The notes under the pieces are model-generated. The model saw only the letters and a program-made list of their open reading frames with translations, was not told the DNA's origin and searched no databases. The position numbers and the translations under genes are program-made. From contig NC_082687.1 of the NCBI RefSeq assembly GCF_949987515.2, forward strand, positions 19,700,148-19,764,147: a DNA stretch of 64,000 nt. Reading direction: 5' to 3'. The DNA comes from Delphinus delphis. Lineage: Eukaryota; Chordata; Mammalia; Artiodactyla; Delphinidae. Positions 61,336 to 64,000 of this stretch are shown in pieces (the first letter of the stretch is position 1; every line of letters starts with the position of its first letter).

Positions 61336-63689
61336 CTGAGGAAATATGAGTAGGTCTTGATTGGCAAGACACTTCGATGTTACTTGTTTTTAGCTGAATC
61401 TAGACTGTGTTTAAAAATACTCATATTCATTGATCTGGTGGAAAAAGGAGACAAGAAGAGAAGAGAAAGTGTGAGAATGTCTAGATCTTGGTATATTCTA
61501 CTGAGTTTTGCCTGACAACTTAACCTTTATAACCCAAAAATGGAACAGAGTCCATCAGAAGTTTGCCCGTGGCTTGGAAGTGTTCTCCAGAATTGTCCAG
61601 AAGTGTCCAAGCAACAAGAATAAAGCTTGATCTTAGACATGTACATGAGAGCCAATCCCAGCATGTTGCTACAAATTGTCTATTTTTTTCACACTGGAAA
61701 CGTTTCTCCATTATAAAATAGTCACAAATCAAAATACTACCACCTCAAAGCTGAAATGGTAAAACAAATGGAAAAGGAAACCACCACCACCAATAAAATG
61801 ACCCCTTGTAACCCCACCATTTCCATAGAATGAAGCTCTGACCTCCACAGCTCCTCTCTGCCAGTTCTCCATGACCTACTCCACCACCCCAAAGCCTGCT
61901 GCTCCCAAGTCTGTTCAGTCAGTCTTTCATCCTCCCTCCATCATTACCCACTCCTTTTCACTGACAGCCTGGCTACCCATATGAGTGAGGAATCACATGG
62001 TAACTATCTTTTGAGATTTATCTTGATATTCAAAACAGAAAGAAAAAAAAAAAACAGAAGCATAGAGAAAAGATAATATGGGAATGGGAGCCAAGATGCT
62101 GACAATATCATTGGGATACGGGACCTGATTGGCCAAGAATGAAGAAAACCAAAGGTCCTTAGAGGAATGAACTTTCAGCTCTAGAAAGAATTTTGGTTTA
62201 ATCAAGTCTGAAGAATGAAGGCCATATAGTATATACAGGGCAAAAGTTTGAAGTTATATGTTATCATCTGAAAAGGGATATCACAGGGGAAATTCTTGGC
62301 AGTCCACTTTATGTTTGGCTGAAAAAGTTCAAAGCCATTTGTTGCTGCCATTGCTGTATTTTTCCAAAGTCATTTCCTATTGATTCAGCACACCAGGAAA
62401 TCATGGCCGGGTTCGCTTGGCCAAATATGAGTTCTACTCTGCTGACTGGACAGCATCCAAGAGCCACATTATGTTGGAGACAATAAGCACCTTGCCTCTG
62501 AAAGGAAACATTTGTGTAGGCAAGTAGGGAATGTCTCACAGATTTCTCATCAGTTCTGGGGCTGAGTTATCACTTTCCATCCTACTCTGCAATTTAGGCC
62601 GTTGGTTGCCTTATCTCAGAGACAAGTTCTCTACTCTGGGATGGGATGACCCACTTGCTTACTCCCCTTCCCCATAGGTTCCCCTAAGGGATCCCAGGAT
62701 CTTGGCAAACAAGTTTGTCAAAAACTATATACTTTATAAATAGACTCTGGATGGGAGAACAACACAGAGGTAGATGCAATATTCAGACATCCCTTTTGTA
62801 TAATAGGATGTTTGACAGCACAGTAGGGCAAGAGGTTAATAAAACAGTCAGAGGAATTGAATATCACCTTAAAATGATTTCTGAGTTTCAGGATATTTAT
62901 CTGTAACGTGAGGACAATAATGCTTGTCTTTTTCACAGTGTTGCTGTGAAGAAAAAAGAAAAATGTGTACAAAATCACTATGCAAAACAGACAAATGGAG
63001 GAGATTATTTTGTTAGCCTGAAAAGAATTGCAAGTTTCAATTTTGTCAACAGGAAATTTGTCCTTTAGAGACTGAATATTAGAGAGTAAACAGCCTGTTC
63101 AAATGCATTTCCCCAGCTTGCTGCGTTTACAGGTAGAAAAAGGAATTGCAAAACTGCTTTCATTTTACTTTTATAAAACCAGGCACATAGAGCTGAGTAG
63201 ACAATTAATTATCCTGCTGGGAAGTGTAGCAGAGCCATATCAATCATTTGGAAGCTCCCAGATGACAAAGCCAGACTAATGACTCAACTTATTTGACAAC
63301 TGGCAAATGACAGGCTGGCCAAAACCAAGAGCTTGAAACATGAGAGAAGGTCCAAAGTAAATCTTTGAGATAGCTCTAAATCCAATTCCATCCATTACCA
63401 ATCACACCTACCTGCAGCTAAGGTATCTGCATTATGCCATTGTTGTTGCCAGGAGTGCTATGCTAGGAAAAGAAGGACAAATTACAGAGAAAATATGTTG
63501 GAATGATGCAGAATGGTTGATGTTTTCCAAGGCAAGTTGATCAGCAATTACAGAACCCAACTCTACAATAACCCTCAAGTCCCACCTCTATCGTGCCTCT
63601 AGAGAAGCACTTTCAAAGGATTATGGGCATTATGGCATTATGGGCAAGGTGCTACAGGAACCAAACTGTAGAATTTATTTCTCCCAGGA
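61336..63689. other. 2.3 kb unassigned sequence
   Basis: No gene or repeat recognised. An A run lies at 62046-62054. Confidence 0.45.
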
Positions 63690-63900
63690 TATGAAAGGAA
63701 GTCCAAGAAAGGCTTCATAAAGGAAGTGCCATGAGCTGAGTCTTGAAAGACGAGCAGAAATTTGGCAACAAACTAAGGGGAAAATGAATTGTAGAGACAG
63801 AATATGGAAAGTGCAAAGGCAGGAGAGAGCAGCTAAGCCCAGGGAGTTAAGGTGGTGGGTGTAGTGTGCAAAGGCTAGTTTAGCCCCATATTTTCAGTCA
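63690..63900 (-). mobile_element. L2 LINE fragment, reversed
   Basis: atgagctgagtcttgaaaga, tggaaagtgcaaaggcagga, and nearby blocks are the complement of the L2 3' coding part. Edges approximate. Confidence 0.7.
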
Positions 63901-64000
63901 TGCCTGTCAAGTTTCTCAGGAAGAAAAATTATTTTCTGGGATGCTGGCAGTGGTTGTGGTGGGAGTTGGGGGAGAGGTGGTGAAAGATTTGATAGAAGTA

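Noticed and set aside
1..64000. CRISPR arrays, tRNA/rRNA genes, bacterial-type operons or prophage
   Set aside because: None seen; repeats are all dispersed mammalian retroposons or DNA transposons, and the tRNA-like segments belong to SINEs.

Overview
This window is mammalian nuclear DNA, almost certainly from a cetacean. The strongest marker is a tRNA-derived SINE carrying the CHR-type head (ggcttccctggtggcgcagt), present in eight copies on both strands. No ruminant BovB or Bov-tA sequence was recognised. I found no complete protein-coding gene. The window is intergenic or intronic, and the sequence alone cannot say which.

Layout. 1-5469: a plus-strand L1 cut by the window edge, with decayed ORF1 and ORF2. 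5.5-8.9 kb: fragments of older L1, an 80-bp mariner-type palindromic MITE, and two short L1 3' ends, one of them inserted into a MIR. 8.9-13.4 kb: mostly single-copy DNA. 13.4-24.3 kb: MER5A, MIR, L2, MLT1 LTRs, four CHR SINEs and old L1. 24.3-32.8 kb: mostly single-copy DNA with two L1 3' ends and one SINE. 32.85-37.45 kb: a plus-strand L1 that keeps both ends but lacks about 2.27 kb covering the distal 5' UTR and all of ORF1. 39.67-46.58 kb: a structurally complete 6.9 kb plus-strand L1 with a CpG-rich 5' UTR. 46.6-53.9 kb: MIR, MER5A, a hAT-type element and two SINEs. 53.94-59.81 kb: a minus-strand L1 of a different subfamily, complete from 5' end to poly(A), whose ORF1 has a single stop codon. 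59.8-64 kb: MIR and L2 fragments, and a perfect 19-bp inverted repeat.

The L1 open frames describe the usual L1 machinery: ORF1p is an RNA-binding chaperone, and ORF2p is an endonuclease/reverse transcriptase. Every copy here is broken, so none can be called active. CHR SINEs carry A-tails like L1 and are presumably moved by L1 proteins. Many insertions still have clear target-site duplications (TSDs), given below, which fix their boundaries. Non-repeat DNA contains a few short exon-like intervals with good splice signals, offered as hypotheses only. I saw no CRISPR array, tRNA gene, rRNA gene, or convincing new system.
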